From GCA-002772825 sp964560655 (GTDB lineage: Bacteria > Patescibacteriota > Minisyncoccia > GCA-002772825), in contig CAZLLR010000003.1 of NCBI GenBank assembly GCA_964560655.1, positions 1-34,770 on the forward strand: DNA of 34,770 nucleotides, in the 5' to 3' direction. Position 1 is the stretch's first letter. Every line of letters starts with the position of its first letter. The notes beneath the pieces are model-generated. The model had not been told where the DNA came from. It searched no databases and worked only from the letters and a program-made list of their open reading frames with translations. Below are positions 15,427-24,322 of this stretch, in pieces. Both the position numbers and the translations under genes were made by a program.

Positions 15427-18400
15427 TTATTTTAATTCTTTTATTTTTTCTGCTAATATCGAGACACTTCCATTTCGTCTTGATATTGAGCCTTCTACGG
15501 CTATTATTTTATCTGTCACTAGAAGGTCTTTATAGTCGGTAAATTTCTTAGGGAAGACCACTATCTCGATGCTGTCAAATATATCTGCTATCTTCATAAA
15601 GCACATTTGGTCACCCTTTTTAGTTATTATTGGTTTTACTGACTCTACTATCCCCGCGGCAACTGCTGAGATACCGTCCATAGATTTTTTTACATTTTTT
15701 ATGGAAATATTTTTTTCTTCAAATCTGTCTTTAAATTTATCTAATGGGTGTCCGGACACATATAAGCCGAGCAAATCTTTTTCCCAAGAAAGTTTTTCTT
15801 CTGGGAGTGCAATAGGGATTTCTTTTAATGTAAATGTAGGTATGGTTGACTGATCTTCCATTAAGCCAAAGAGTGAATTTTGATTTTGACCTACTGACTT
15901 GGTAAGCTCTTTGTTGTATTCTAAAGCCTCCTCCATATTTCCAAGAAGTTTACCTCTTTCACCTAGAGAGTCCATCGCACCAGTTTTTGTCAAACTCTCA
16001 AGGGATTTCTTGTTTAAGTTTTTATGTTTGACTCTCTCTAGGAAGTCAGGAAAGGAATTAAATTTTCCATTCCTTTTCCTTTCTTCTATTATAGCTTCGG
16101 CTATTTCTCTGCCTAAGTTTTTTATAGTATATAATCCAAAGCGGATTTGATCTTGTTCTGGATTAATATTTGGTTCTGTTTTATTGCTGTCATCTATAGC
16201 GCTTAAGCTTTTTTTATTTATTTTTCCTTTTATAACTGTGAATTTACCAAAGCTTTCATTTATATCTGGAGGAAGCACTGGCAACTCCATCTTTTTACAT
16301 TCATTTATCGTTTCGGCGATTTTCTCCATATCTCCTGACTCAGCAGTAAGTACAGCCGTCATATACTCAGCTGGAAAATTCGCTTTCATGTAGGCTGTCT
16401 GATAAGCTACCTTTCCGTAGCTTGCGGCGTGGGCCTTGTTAAACCCATAAGCAGCGAAGGGCTCTATAAGCCTCCAGAGCTCCTCAGCTTTATCTTCAGT
16501 TAAACCGTGTTCTATAAAGCCAGTCAGTAGCTTTTCTTTTTGAGCGGCCATCTCAGCTGGGATCTTTTTACCCATAGCTTTTCTAAGTTTGTCTGCTTCT
16601 ATCCATGTGAAGCCAGCTAAGTGTATAGCTATGAGGAGGACATCATCTTGGTAAGTTATCACTCCGTAGGATTCTGATAATATCTCTTTTAGTCTTGGGT
16701 CTAAGTATTTTATGAGTGAAGGGTCATACTTCCTCTTAATATATTCAGGAATATTTTCCATAGGTCCGGGTCTAAAGAGGGCTACCATGGCATTAATGTC
16801 ATGTATGGTTGAAGGCTTTAGTTCACGTAGCCATCGGGTCATCCCTGTGCCTCCTAGTTGGAATAAGCCCATCGTCCCTCCTTTGCCTAAGAGTTTAAAA
16901 GTTTTTTCATCATCAAGTGGGATATTCTCCATATCTACATCAACACCACGAAATTTCTTAACGAGATTTACAGCACTACCTAATATAGATAAGTTTTTTA
17001 TCCCTAAAAAATCGAACTTTAGAAGGCCGGCGTCTTCAACGGCATGCATGTCGTATTGGGTTATAACCTTCTTGCCCTTTGGCTCGAATTGAAGTGGTAC
17101 AAAGTCTGTGAGTGGAGTAGGGGAGATAACCACACCTGCGGCGTGGACAGAGATATGTCTAGCGCAACCTTCAATCTTTTTTGCTAGGTTTATTACTTCT
17201 TTTACCTTCTCATCTTCTTTATATAGTTTGGCAAGTTCAGGCGTTACCTTAAGTGCATTATCTATTGTCATCGGGAAGCCTTGAGACCCTAGGGGTATGA
17301 GGTTTGCAATAGTATCACCTAGGTCATAAGGGTAACCAAGAGCTCGTGTCACATCTCGTACGCTCCCTTTTGCCATCATTGTGCCAAATGTTCCTATCTG
17401 AGCAACCTTATCCATGCCGTATTTTTCTTTTACATAATCAAGAATAGTGTCTCTTTTGTTATCGGCAAAATCCATATCAATATCAGGGGGAGAGGGCCTG
17501 TCTGGGTTTAGGAAACGTTCAAAAGGAAGTTTATACTTTAAAGGGTCAACATTGGTAATGCCTATAAGATAAGAGGCAAAAGATCCTGCTGCTGACCCTC
17601 TTGTGTTTGTAAAGATATTATTTTTATGGGCGAAGTTTATAATATCAGAAACTATTAAGAAGTACGGAGCGTAGCCTTTTGTGTTTATGATATTAAGCTC
17701 GTATTCTAGTCGTTTCTCGGCGACCTCTTTTTGTTCAACATCTAATTTTTCACGGACGATGAAGGCCTCAAGCCTTTCATGAGAGACCCTAAAGAGTTCT
17801 TCTTCAGGTGAAGAGTTGTCTTGAGTTTCAACCTTAGGAAATACCCATTTCCCTAGCTCAAGCTCTATGTTGCACATATCAGCTATCTTTACACTATTTG
17901 CTATCGCTTTCGGGTTGTCCTTGAAGTCTTCTTTCATTATCTTAGGAGAGGCAAAAGAGAAATCCTCGTCTTTCATTGTTAGTCTATTAGTATCACTTAA
18001 AGTAGAATTCGTCTGTATGGCGACTAATGTGTCATGAGGAATATTATCTTCAGTATTTATATAATGCACATCTTGGGTGGCTACCATAGGTATACCAGTT
18101 CTTTCCGAAAGGAGAGACATCTTCTCGTTGAGGGTTGTATATTCTTTTATGGTAGGGTGGTATCCGACCTCTAAGTAAAAGTTACCTTTACCGAATATAT
18201 CTTCATACTCAAGGGCAATCTTTTTGGCCCTTTCAAGGTCTATCTCGTTGATTATCGCTTTTGGGATTTCGCCTCCTAGGCATGCGGTAAGGCCAATGAG
18301 ACCTTCACTATACTTGCGTAAGATTTCCTTATCTATCCTTGGTTTGTAGTAATACCCCTCAAGGTTAGAGAGGGTGACGAGTTTTATAAGGTTCTTATAA

Positions 18401-18696
18401 CCGACCTCATTTTTTGCTAAGAGGACAAGGTGGTATCTCTTATTGTCTATTCCTGGTCGTTTATCAAGACGTGAATCAAGGGCGACATAGACTTCAGAGC
18501 CTATTATAGGTTTTATGCCTGCTTTCTTACATTTCTTATAGAACTCAATAGCTCCATACATATTGCCATGGTCGGTAAGCGCGAGGGCCTCCATTTTATA
18601 CTCTTTAGCCTTTTTTATAAGATCATCAATCTTAGCCAATCCGTCTAAGAGTGAATAATGACTATGGACATGAAGATGTACAAATTTAGCTGACAT
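15427..18696 (-). CDS. dnaE: DNA polymerase III alpha subunit
   Basis: The 1089-aa protein has an N-terminal PHP domain with a well-conserved metal site (HLHVHSHYSLLDG, LTDHGNM, LLAKN, ACLGG, ATQDVHY), so PHP-linked proofreading is possible. The palm has PDIDMDF (404-410) and LKFDFLGIKNL supplying the catalytic aspartates. The fingers region GVITYQDDVLLIA...MGKK follows, then the tandem HhH region and an OB domain (GIVESVKPIITKKGDQMCFMKI). It ends soon after the OB fold, so the C-terminal tau-binding domain of E. coli DnaE (1160 aa) appears absent. It is the main replicative polymerase. An extended -10 (TGCTATAAT) lies 11 nt before the ATG. Confidence 0.95.
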   Translation of the reverse strand: MSAKFVHLHVHSHYSLLDGLAKIDDLIKKAKEYKMEALALTDHGNMYGAIEFYKKCKKAGIKPIIGSEVYVALDSRLDKRPGIDNKRYHLVLLAKNEVGYKNLIKLVTLSNLEGYYYKPRIDKEILRKYSEGLIGLTACLGGEIPKAIINEIDLERAKKIALEYEDIFGKGNFYLEVGYHPTIKEYTTLNEKMSLLSERTGIPMVATQDVHYINTEDNIPHDTLVAIQTNSTLSDTNRLTMKDEDFSFASPKIMKEDFKDNPKAIANSVKIADMCNIELELGKWVFPKVETQDNSSPEEELFRVSHERLEAFIVREKLDVEQKEVAEKRLEYELNIINTKGYAPYFLIVSDIINFAHKNNIFTNTRGSAAGSFASYLIGITNVDPLKYKLPFERFLNPDRPSPPDIDMDFADNKRDTILDYVKEKYGMDKVAQIGTFGTMMAKGSVRDVTRALGYPYDLGDTIANLIPLGSQGFPMTIDNALKVTPELAKLYKEDEKVKEVINLAKKIEGCARHISVHAAGVVISPTPLTDFVPLQFEPKGKKVITQYDMHAVEDAGLLKFDFLGIKNLSILGSAVNLVKKFRGVDVDMENIPLDDEKTFKLLGKGGTMGLFQLGGTGMTRWLRELKPSTIHDINAMVALFRPGPMENIPEYIKRKYDPSLIKYLDPRLKEILSESYGVITYQDDVLLIAIHLAGFTWIEADKLRKAMGKKIPAEMAAQKEKLLTGFIEHGLTEDKAEELWRLIEPFAAYGFNKAHAASYGKVAYQTAYMKANFPAEYMTAVLTAESGDMEKIAETINECKKMELPVLPPDINESFGKFTVIKGKINKKSLSAIDDSNKTEPNINPEQDQIRFGLYTIKNLGREIAEAIIEERKRNGKFNSFPDFLERVKHKNLNKKSLESLTKTGAMDSLGERGKLLGNMEEALEYNKELTKSVGQNQNSLFGLMEDQSTIPTFTLKEIPIALPEEKLSWEKDLLGLYVSGHPLDKFKDRFEEKNISIKNVKKSMDGISAVAAGIVESVKPIITKKGDQMCFMKIADIFDSIEIVVFPKKFTDYKDLLVTDKIIAVEGSISRRNGSVSILAEKIKELK

Positions 18697-18707
18697 AAGG
18701 TCTCCGT

Positions 18708-18716
18708 ATTATAGCA
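18708..18716 (-). promoter_or_regulatory. Extended -10 promoter of dnaE
   Basis: TGCTATAAT on the minus strand (18716-18708) is a perfect extended -10. The start codon lies 11 nt further on. GGAG at 18705-18702 would be at or before the predicted transcription start, so the mRNA may have almost no leader. Confidence 0.55.
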
Positions 18717-18774
18717 GAAATATCCATCTCAAAAAATGTTGACAGCTTTTGTTAATAGTTTTCTTTGTTTTTAA

Positions 18775-18783
18775 TGTTAAAAT
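18775..18783 (+). promoter_or_regulatory. Extended -10 promoter of rnhB
   Basis: TGTTAAAAT (TGn plus TAAAAT) ends 7 nt before the rnhB ATG at 18791, with no SD, predicting a leaderless mRNA. No -35 is at the right distance; a consensus TTGACA at 18739 is 33 nt away and does not fit. Confidence 0.4.
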
Positions 18784-18790
18784 ATAGTTT

Positions 18791-19402
18791 ATGGATAAAA
18801 GACTTAAGGATTATCTCTCAGGAGAGAGATATATTGTAGGCGTAGATGAGGTGGGGCGAGGTCCGCTCGCTGGGCCTGTCGTCGTCGGTGCTATGTTTAT
18901 AGACATGAAGGATAAACGCAAGTTGAAGCTACTTAGAGGAATAAAAGATTCTAAGAAGATAAGCGCGAAAAAACGAGAAGAATGGAACAAGCTACTAAAA
19001 GATAATTTCGAATATCATCTTGCGTCTTTAAGTAATAACGTGGTCGATAAGGTCGGCATACAGAGGGCGGTATTACTTGGCGTGGAAAGAGCCTTAGGTA
19101 AGATGAGACATAGGCCAGATATAGTATTACTTGATGGCTTACTTAAGGCGCCTGAGGTGTATAAGCAAAAGACGATTATAAAGGGAGACGAGATAGTGTC
19201 TGTCATCTCAGCAGCGTCGATTGTCGCTAAGGTTAGCAGAGACAATAAAATGATACTTCTTGGTAAAAAGCTTCCAGAATATGACTTTGACAAGCACAAG
19301 GGTTATGGGACTAAGCTTCATTATGAGAATATTAAGGAAAACGGCTTGTCCTCTTGCCATAGGAAGACTTTTTGTGTAAACTGTATAAATTATGTCAGTT
19401 AG
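18791..19402 (+). CDS. rnhB: Ribonuclease HII
   Basis: The 203-aa protein shows the RNase HII motifs: GVDEVGRGPLAGPVVVGA (first Asp-Glu pair with the GRG loop), DIVLLDGL, and SAASIVAKVSRD with the last aspartate. It cleaves RNA in RNA-DNA hybrids, including single ribonucleotides in DNA. Length is normal. It heads a long plus-strand run, and its stop overlaps the start of rpmF by 11 nt. Confidence 0.94.
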   Translation: MDKRLKDYLSGERYIVGVDEVGRGPLAGPVVVGAMFIDMKDKRKLKLLRGIKDSKKISAKKREEWNKLLKDNFEYHLASLSNNVVDKVGIQRAVLLGVERALGKMRHRPDIVLLDGLLKAPEVYKQKTIIKGDEIVSVISAASIVAKVSRDNKMILLGKKLPEYDFDKHKGYGTKLHYENIKENGLSSCHRKTFCVNCINYVS

Positions 19403-19673
19403 AATGAGACACACAAGGGCTCACACCCGGAATAGAAGAAGTCACCACTTTTTAAAAAAGATAGGCATTTTGTCTTGTCCAAAATGTGGAGAACCTACAT
19501 TACCACATAAAGTTTGTAAAAACTGTGGCTCTTATAGAGGAAAAGAGATAATAGACGTTTTAGCTAAGCTAACTAAGAAAGAAAAGAAGAACAAAGGGAA
19601 AGATCTACATACCCAAGAAGGTAAAGCTAAGGGAGGAAAGGTTCTTAGTGCCGAGGAACTTTCACAGAAGTAA
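19392..19673 (+). CDS. rpmF: 50S ribosomal protein L32 with a C-terminal extension
   Basis: The 93-aa protein starts MSVRMRHTRAHTRNRRSHH, aligning with the basic L32 N-terminus, which supports the ATG inside the rnhB 3' end. The zinc-ribbon follows: CPKCGEP and CKNCG around LPHKV. A lysine- and glutamate-rich tail of about 35 residues extends it well beyond the usual 55-65 aa. The 11-nt overlap with rnhB suggests translational coupling. Confidence 0.92.
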   Translation: MSVRMRHTRAHTRNRRSHHFLKKIGILSCPKCGEPTLPHKVCKNCGSYRGKEIIDVLAKLTKKEKKNKGKDLHTQEGKAKGGKVLSAEELSQK

Positions 19674-19704
19674 ATTTATAGTTTTTTAAAATTTTTCAAA
19701 TAAA

Positions 19705-20613
19705 GTGGCAAATAGACATTTATCAAGAAGTGTAGCGATTCAAGCCCTCTTTGAGTGGGACTTTAATGGTGATGGTAAAAAGGATATTGAATCTATCTTA
19801 AAGCAAGATGTCTCAGAGTTCGCACCTGGTCTTGAAGACGCAAGTTTTGCTAAGAAATTATCTACAGGTATCGTAAAGGAAAAAACAAAATTAGATAAAA
19901 TCATAGAAAAAGCGGCTCCTGAATGGCCTATCAACCAAATCTCTATTGTTGATAGGAATATTCTTCGTTTAGGTCTTTTTGAGTTGTTGTTTGTTGACAG
20001 GAAAGAAGTTCCGCCTAAAGTTGCTATTAATGAAGCTATTGAGCTAGCTAAAGCTTTTGGGGGAGACTCTTCAAGTCGCTTTGTTAATGGTGTGTTAGGC
20101 ACTGTCTATAAAGAGTTAGGTGAGCCCCAGAAAGAAGATTCAAAAAATAAGAATAAAAAAAATAATAATCCTCCTGAGAGTATTATTGAAGATAAGTTGG
20201 CTGGTGCAGTAGTCTATAGGCTAGAGGGCGGAAAGATAATGTTTGCTTTTGTTCACGACGTCTTTGGCTTTTGGACGTTATCTAAAGGCAGAATTGAAGA
20301 AGGTGAAGACTTGAAGACTGGTGCAAAAAGAGAGATTAAAGAAGAGATGGGATTGGATATCGATATAGAGCATGAGCTAGGAGAGAACTCATATATCGCT
20401 TCTGACCCAGAGAGAGGAAGAGTAAAGAAGATTGTTTTTTATTTTCTTGGGCAGGCGACAGAGAAAGAATTAAAGTTATCTGATTCAGGTGGACTTGATG
20501 GAGTAGATTGGTTTGAGGCAAAGGAGGTGATCAACCTAAAAATGTATGATGATATTAGGCCTATTATTATTAAAGCGATAAAAATATTATCTGGTCAATC
20601 TGATGTGACCTAA
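19705..20613 (+). CDS. nusB: NusB antitermination factor fused to a Nudix hydrolase
   Basis: The 302-aa protein begins at GTG 19705. Residues 1-140 are NusB-like: SVAIQALFEWDF, PINQISIVDRNILRLGLFELLF, PPKVAINEAIELAKAFGGDSSSRFVNGVLG. A polar linker of about 20 residues rich in Lys and Asn follows, then a Nudix domain (about 162-297) with a perfect Nudix box beginning GRIEEGED and ending REIKEEMGL. NusB with NusE/S10 binds boxA RNA in rRNA antitermination; Nudix enzymes hydrolyse nucleoside diphosphate derivatives. The Nudix substrate cannot be read from sequence. The single frame through both domains makes a true fusion likely. rnc follows after 17 nt. Confidence 0.92.
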   Translation: MANRHLSRSVAIQALFEWDFNGDGKKDIESILKQDVSEFAPGLEDASFAKKLSTGIVKEKTKLDKIIEKAAPEWPINQISIVDRNILRLGLFELLFVDRKEVPPKVAINEAIELAKAFGGDSSSRFVNGVLGTVYKELGEPQKEDSKNKNKKNNNPPESIIEDKLAGAVVYRLEGGKIMFAFVHDVFGFWTLSKGRIEEGEDLKTGAKREIKEEMGLDIDIEHELGENSYIASDPERGRVKKIVFYFLGQATEKELKLSDSGGLDGVDWFEAKEVINLKMYDDIRPIIIKAIKILSGQSDVT

Positions 20614-20630
20614 ATAATATTTCTATTTTT

Positions 20631-21320
20631 ATGGATTTTTCAAAATTTGAAAATAAATTAAATATTAATTTTAAAAATAAAAACTTGTTAAAACAGGCCT
20701 TTACCCACAGGTCTTATATAAACGAGAAACCAGAGGCAGGAGAACACAATGAAAGACTTGAGTTCTTAGGCGATGCTGTATTGGAGCTTGTTGTAACAAG
20801 GCATCTTTATGACAAATATCCCAATAAGACAGAAGGAGAGCTTACGAATTATCGGTCAGGGTTAGTTAATACAAATACTCTTTCGGAAGTTGCCTCGAAG
20901 CTTAACATGAGTGATTTTCTTCTCCTATCTAAAGGTGAATCAAAAGATGTAGGTAGGGCTCGCCAATATATACTCGCTGACACTTTTGAGGCTCTAATAG
21001 GTTCTATCTATATTGACTCCGGTTATGATGCTGCTTATGGTTTTATAGCAAACAATCTTTTTGGTTATATTGATGATATGGTTGCTAGGAATTTATGGAG
21101 AGACGCTAAAAGTTTTATGCAGGAAAAGGCTCAAGATGTAGAAGGAGCCACTCCTTATTATAAATTGATAAAGGAGGACGGACCTGACCATGCTAAAGAA
21201 TTTACCATAGGAGTGTATATAGGAGACAGACTCCTAGGTGAAGGCCGTGGTTTATCAAAGCAAGAGGCAGAGCAGATGGCAGCTGAAGACGGGTTAAAAA
21301 AGAAAGGTTGGAGTAACTAA
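20631..21320 (+). CDS. rnc: Ribonuclease III
   Basis: The 229-aa protein has the RNase III signature NERLEFLGDAVLELVVT, the second acidic cluster DTFEALIGSIYIDSG, and a C-terminal dsRNA-binding domain (about 158-228, ending KQEAEQMAAEDGLKK). It processes rRNA precursors and other double-stranded RNAs. Length and domain order are normal. No SD is visible. smc starts 4 nt after its stop, the common rnc-smc order. Confidence 0.95.
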   Translation: MDFSKFENKLNINFKNKNLLKQAFTHRSYINEKPEAGEHNERLEFLGDAVLELVVTRHLYDKYPNKTEGELTNYRSGLVNTNTLSEVASKLNMSDFLLLSKGESKDVGRARQYILADTFEALIGSIYIDSGYDAAYGFIANNLFGYIDDMVARNLWRDAKSFMQEKAQDVEGATPYYKLIKEDGPDHAKEFTIGVYIGDRLLGEGRGLSKQEAEQMAAEDGLKKKGWSN

Positions 21321-21324
21321 TTTT

Positions 21325-23463
21325 ATGCGTTTAAAGAGATTAGAATTATCTGGATTTAAATCATTTGCCAAGACGACAAAACTCGAGTTTAGTGAGGCTG
21401 TTTCTGGTGTCGTAGGCCCAAACGGCTCAGGTAAATCTAATGTGGCAGAGGCTTTACGCTGGGTCTTAGGAGAGCAATCACTCAAAGCCCTGCGAGGGAA
21501 GAAAGGGGAAGACCTTATCTTCAGTGGGTCTCAAACTGCCCCTAAACTAGGGAAGGCCAGTGTTACTTTAACCTTTGATAACACTGACGGTATATTTGCC
21601 TTGGACTACGGAGAAGTCACTATAACAAGAAAAGTTTTTCGTGATGGTCTAAATGAATATTTGATCAATGGATCCAAAGTAAGACTTAAGGATGTAGTAG
21701 AAGTTTTGAGTAGGGCGGGTCTAGGCACATCTGCGCATCATATAATAAGCCAAGGAGAGGCAGACAGGATTTTAAATACTACTCCGAAAGAGAGGCGAAG
21801 TATGATTGAAGATGCTCTAGGGCTTAAGATCTATCAGATAAAAAAAGGAGAAAGTGAAAGGAAGTTATTAAAGACGGAAGACAACATTATCCAAGTAGAA
21901 GGTCTCCGAAGAGAAATTCAACCTCACCTCAGATTTTTAAAAAGTCAGGTTGAAAAATTTAAAAAAACTGCTACCTTAAGAGAAGAATTAATGAAACTTT
22001 ATGTAGAATATATTTCTAAAGAAGAAAATTATTTAAACAGAGCATTCGGTGAATTATCTGCGTTGAAGCTAGAGCCTCAGCTAGAGTTAGATAAAATTAA
22101 TGAGGAGATAAGAGTGCTTAAGGAGGAAATTATTAAAGAAGATAAAGGAGAAGGTCCTTCACCTGATTTTTTGTCAATTGAAGAGAATCTTAATACTGTG
22201 CGTAAAGAAATAGTTGCTTTAGAGAGAGAGGTTGGCCGCCACGAAGGAATGATGGAGTTTGAGAAAAATAGATTAGTTAAAGATGAAGGGAAAACAATTT
22301 CTAAAAATATAATCAAGGACTTTATCCAAAAGATAAAAGTTTATTTAAGTAAAGGAGAGATTTTAGAGGCAAAGGAAGAAGTGGACCTCTTTTGGCATAG
22401 CCTCGACGATAATGAAGAAGGGTCCGAATCCAATTTCTTAGAGATAGAGACTAAACACAAAGAGTTATTGTCGAAGCTTAGAGACCTGCACAAAGAAGAA
22501 GAAAGGCTCATAGTTAATTTCTCGGTTATGAAGTTAAAGGTGGACCAAGAATTAAAAGATAGTAGAGAGTCTGAGCATAAGGTATATGAGAAGGAGAAGA
22601 AGGTTAATAACCTCAAGGGCATTATAATGGAGCTCAGTCTTAAGGAGGAGAGGTTAAGTGCTCGTAAGCAAGAAGTAGATACCTTAAGAGAAGAAGCAGG
22701 AAGGATATTAGGAGAGTTTGATATTCTTTCTTCTCTAGACACCCTCAGTGATATGGAGCGAGATCAAATAAAAAGAAATATTAGTCGAATTAGGATTAAA
22801 CTCGAAGACTCAGGAGGTGTTAGTGAAGATATTTTAGACGAGTATGAAGAGGTAGTCAAGAGAGATGAATTTTTCAATACTGAACTTGCGGACATGAAGA
22901 ATGCCGCCTTAGCCCTCCGTGACCTCATGAAGGAGTTAGAAGATAAGATTGAAAGAGGTTTTAGAAGTGGGGTAGAGAAAATCAATAACGAATTAAGTGA
23001 ACTTTTCTCACTTATGTTTGGAGGGGGTCGTGCGGAACTTAAGATAATAAAACCTATAAAGCAAAAAGCTGAAGGATCAGAAGATTTTATAGAAAATGAA
23101 GACGGAGTTGACTCTATGGATACAGCAGGTGGTATAGATATTTCAGTTAATTTGCCAAAGAAAAGAATCAACACGATGACAATGCTTTCGGGGGGAGAAA
23201 GAGCCCTAACGTCTATCGCCTTGCTATTTGCTATGTCTAGGGTAAACCCACCCCCATTTCTCGTATTAGATGAGACTGATGCCGCCCTTGATGAGACTAA
23301 TTCATCAAAATATGGAAAGATGTTAAAAGAACTTTCCTCAAATATTCAGTTGATTGTAATAACTCATAATAGAGAGACCATGAAGCAGGCTGGTATATTG
23401 TATGGTGTTACTATGGGCTCCGACGGTGCCTCAAAACTTCTGTCTGTTAAACTCAATAATTAA
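21325..23463 (+). CDS. smc: Short SMC chromosome-partition ATPase without recognisable hinge
   Basis: The 712-aa protein has both ATPase heads: Walker A GPNGSGKS (31-38), the KALRGKKGEDLIFSGS region, signature LSGGERALTS (621-630), and Walker B FLVLDETDAALDE (645-657) with a D-loop and the switch ITHNRETM. The arms are coiled coil but much shorter than in typical SMC (about 1150-1200 aa). The roughly 150-residue hinge dimerisation domain with its conserved glycines is not seen. At its place (about 320-370) lies a helical and acidic segment (DFIQKIKVYLSKGEILEAKE). How the protein dimerises is unclear. It follows rnc by 4 nt. Confidence 0.9.
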   Translation: MRLKRLELSGFKSFAKTTKLEFSEAVSGVVGPNGSGKSNVAEALRWVLGEQSLKALRGKKGEDLIFSGSQTAPKLGKASVTLTFDNTDGIFALDYGEVTITRKVFRDGLNEYLINGSKVRLKDVVEVLSRAGLGTSAHHIISQGEADRILNTTPKERRSMIEDALGLKIYQIKKGESERKLLKTEDNIIQVEGLRREIQPHLRFLKSQVEKFKKTATLREELMKLYVEYISKEENYLNRAFGELSALKLEPQLELDKINEEIRVLKEEIIKEDKGEGPSPDFLSIEENLNTVRKEIVALEREVGRHEGMMEFEKNRLVKDEGKTISKNIIKDFIQKIKVYLSKGEILEAKEEVDLFWHSLDDNEEGSESNFLEIETKHKELLSKLRDLHKEEERLIVNFSVMKLKVDQELKDSRESEHKVYEKEKKVNNLKGIIMELSLKEERLSARKQEVDTLREEAGRILGEFDILSSLDTLSDMERDQIKRNISRIRIKLEDSGGVSEDILDEYEEVVKRDEFFNTELADMKNAALALRDLMKELEDKIERGFRSGVEKINNELSELFSLMFGGGRAELKIIKPIKQKAEGSEDFIENEDGVDSMDTAGGIDISVNLPKKRINTMTMLSGGERALTSIALLFAMSRVNPPPFLVLDETDAALDETNSSKYGKMLKELSSNIQLIVITHNRETMKQAGILYGVTMGSDGASKLLSVKLNN

Positions 23464-23506
23464 TTTGCTATTTTAAAATAGTGCAATCTATGAGAAAATA
23501 GGTTAT

Positions 23507-24322
23507 ATGGTAAGGAAAGACGCGCTAGCTTCATCAAGGAAGATAAAAAGGAAAAGATTAGTCTTAAGACTATTTCTTTACTTTGCCACAGTCATTTCTA
23601 TTCTGGCTGTGCTTGTCGGATTCTCCTATATACCTAAGCTTAAGATAAAAGAGATTGAAGTAATTGGGATTTCAGAATTTAATAAAAAGATATTGCAATC
23701 TAAATTTTCTGAAGTTATGCAAAAAAAATATCTTGGAATTTTACCCTATGATAATATTTTTATCTTTCCGGAGAAAAAGCTTAAGGCGGAAGTGCTCAGT
23801 ACTTATCCGGAGATAAAGGATATAGATTTCAAAAATTTCTTTCCTGAGAAGGTTTTAACTACAGCCTCAGAAAGAGAGCTTTTTGCCGTTTGGTGTTTTA
23901 AGGAAGGGGACTGCTCTTTTGTCGATGAAGATGGTTTTATCTTTAAACCATCACCTTTTTTCTATGGCAATCTTTTTCTTAAGTTTTTTGATGAACGCAG
24001 GGAGAGCTCTTCGTTGGGATCTAATACAGGGAAGCAAATTTTACCTGGAGATGAATTTAAGAGGCTAATAAGCTTTATCAACTTGGCTGATACAATTGAT
24101 ATATCTATATATAAGATTTTTGTTAGAGATGAAGGGGTATATGATTTGGAGGCAAGTTCAGGGTGGCATATAATACTAAATAACGACAATAATCCTCAAG
24201 AAACATTTCAGAATCTGAAAATAATGTTAGGTAATCAGTTAGAGGAAGATTATATGTCTAAAATAGGTTATGTAGACTTGCGTTTTGGCAATAAGATATT
24301 TTATAAACTTAATAATGAATAA
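23507..24322 (+). CDS. ftsQ: FtsQ/DivIB-like cell division protein
   Basis: The 271-aa protein has a basic cytoplasmic N-terminus, one TM segment (about 20-43) and a POTRA-like domain right after it (LKIKEIEVIGISEFNKKIL to FPEKVLTTASERELFAVW), then an FtsQ-like beta region ending YVDLRFGNKIFYK. The YVDLRF-x-x-K end is typical of FtsQ. FtsQ links the divisome's cytoplasmic and periplasmic parts. The identification rests on architecture and the end motif. It follows smc by 43 nt and overlaps the next gene by 8 nt (ATGAATAA). Confidence 0.75.
   Translation: MVRKDALASSRKIKRKRLVLRLFLYFATVISILAVLVGFSYIPKLKIKEIEVIGISEFNKKILQSKFSEVMQKKYLGILPYDNIFIFPEKKLKAEVLSTYPEIKDIDFKNFFPEKVLTTASERELFAVWCFKEGDCSFVDEDGFIFKPSPFFYGNLFLKFFDERRESSSLGSNTGKQILPGDEFKRLISFINLADTIDISIYKIFVRDEGVYDLEASSGWHIILNNDNNPQETFQNLKIMLGNQLEEDYMSKIGYVDLRFGNKIFYKLNNE

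Noticed and set aside
18739..18744. Consensus TTGACA as the -35 of rnhB
   Set aside because: The next plausible -10 hexamers are 33 nt or more away, outside any sigma-70 spacing.
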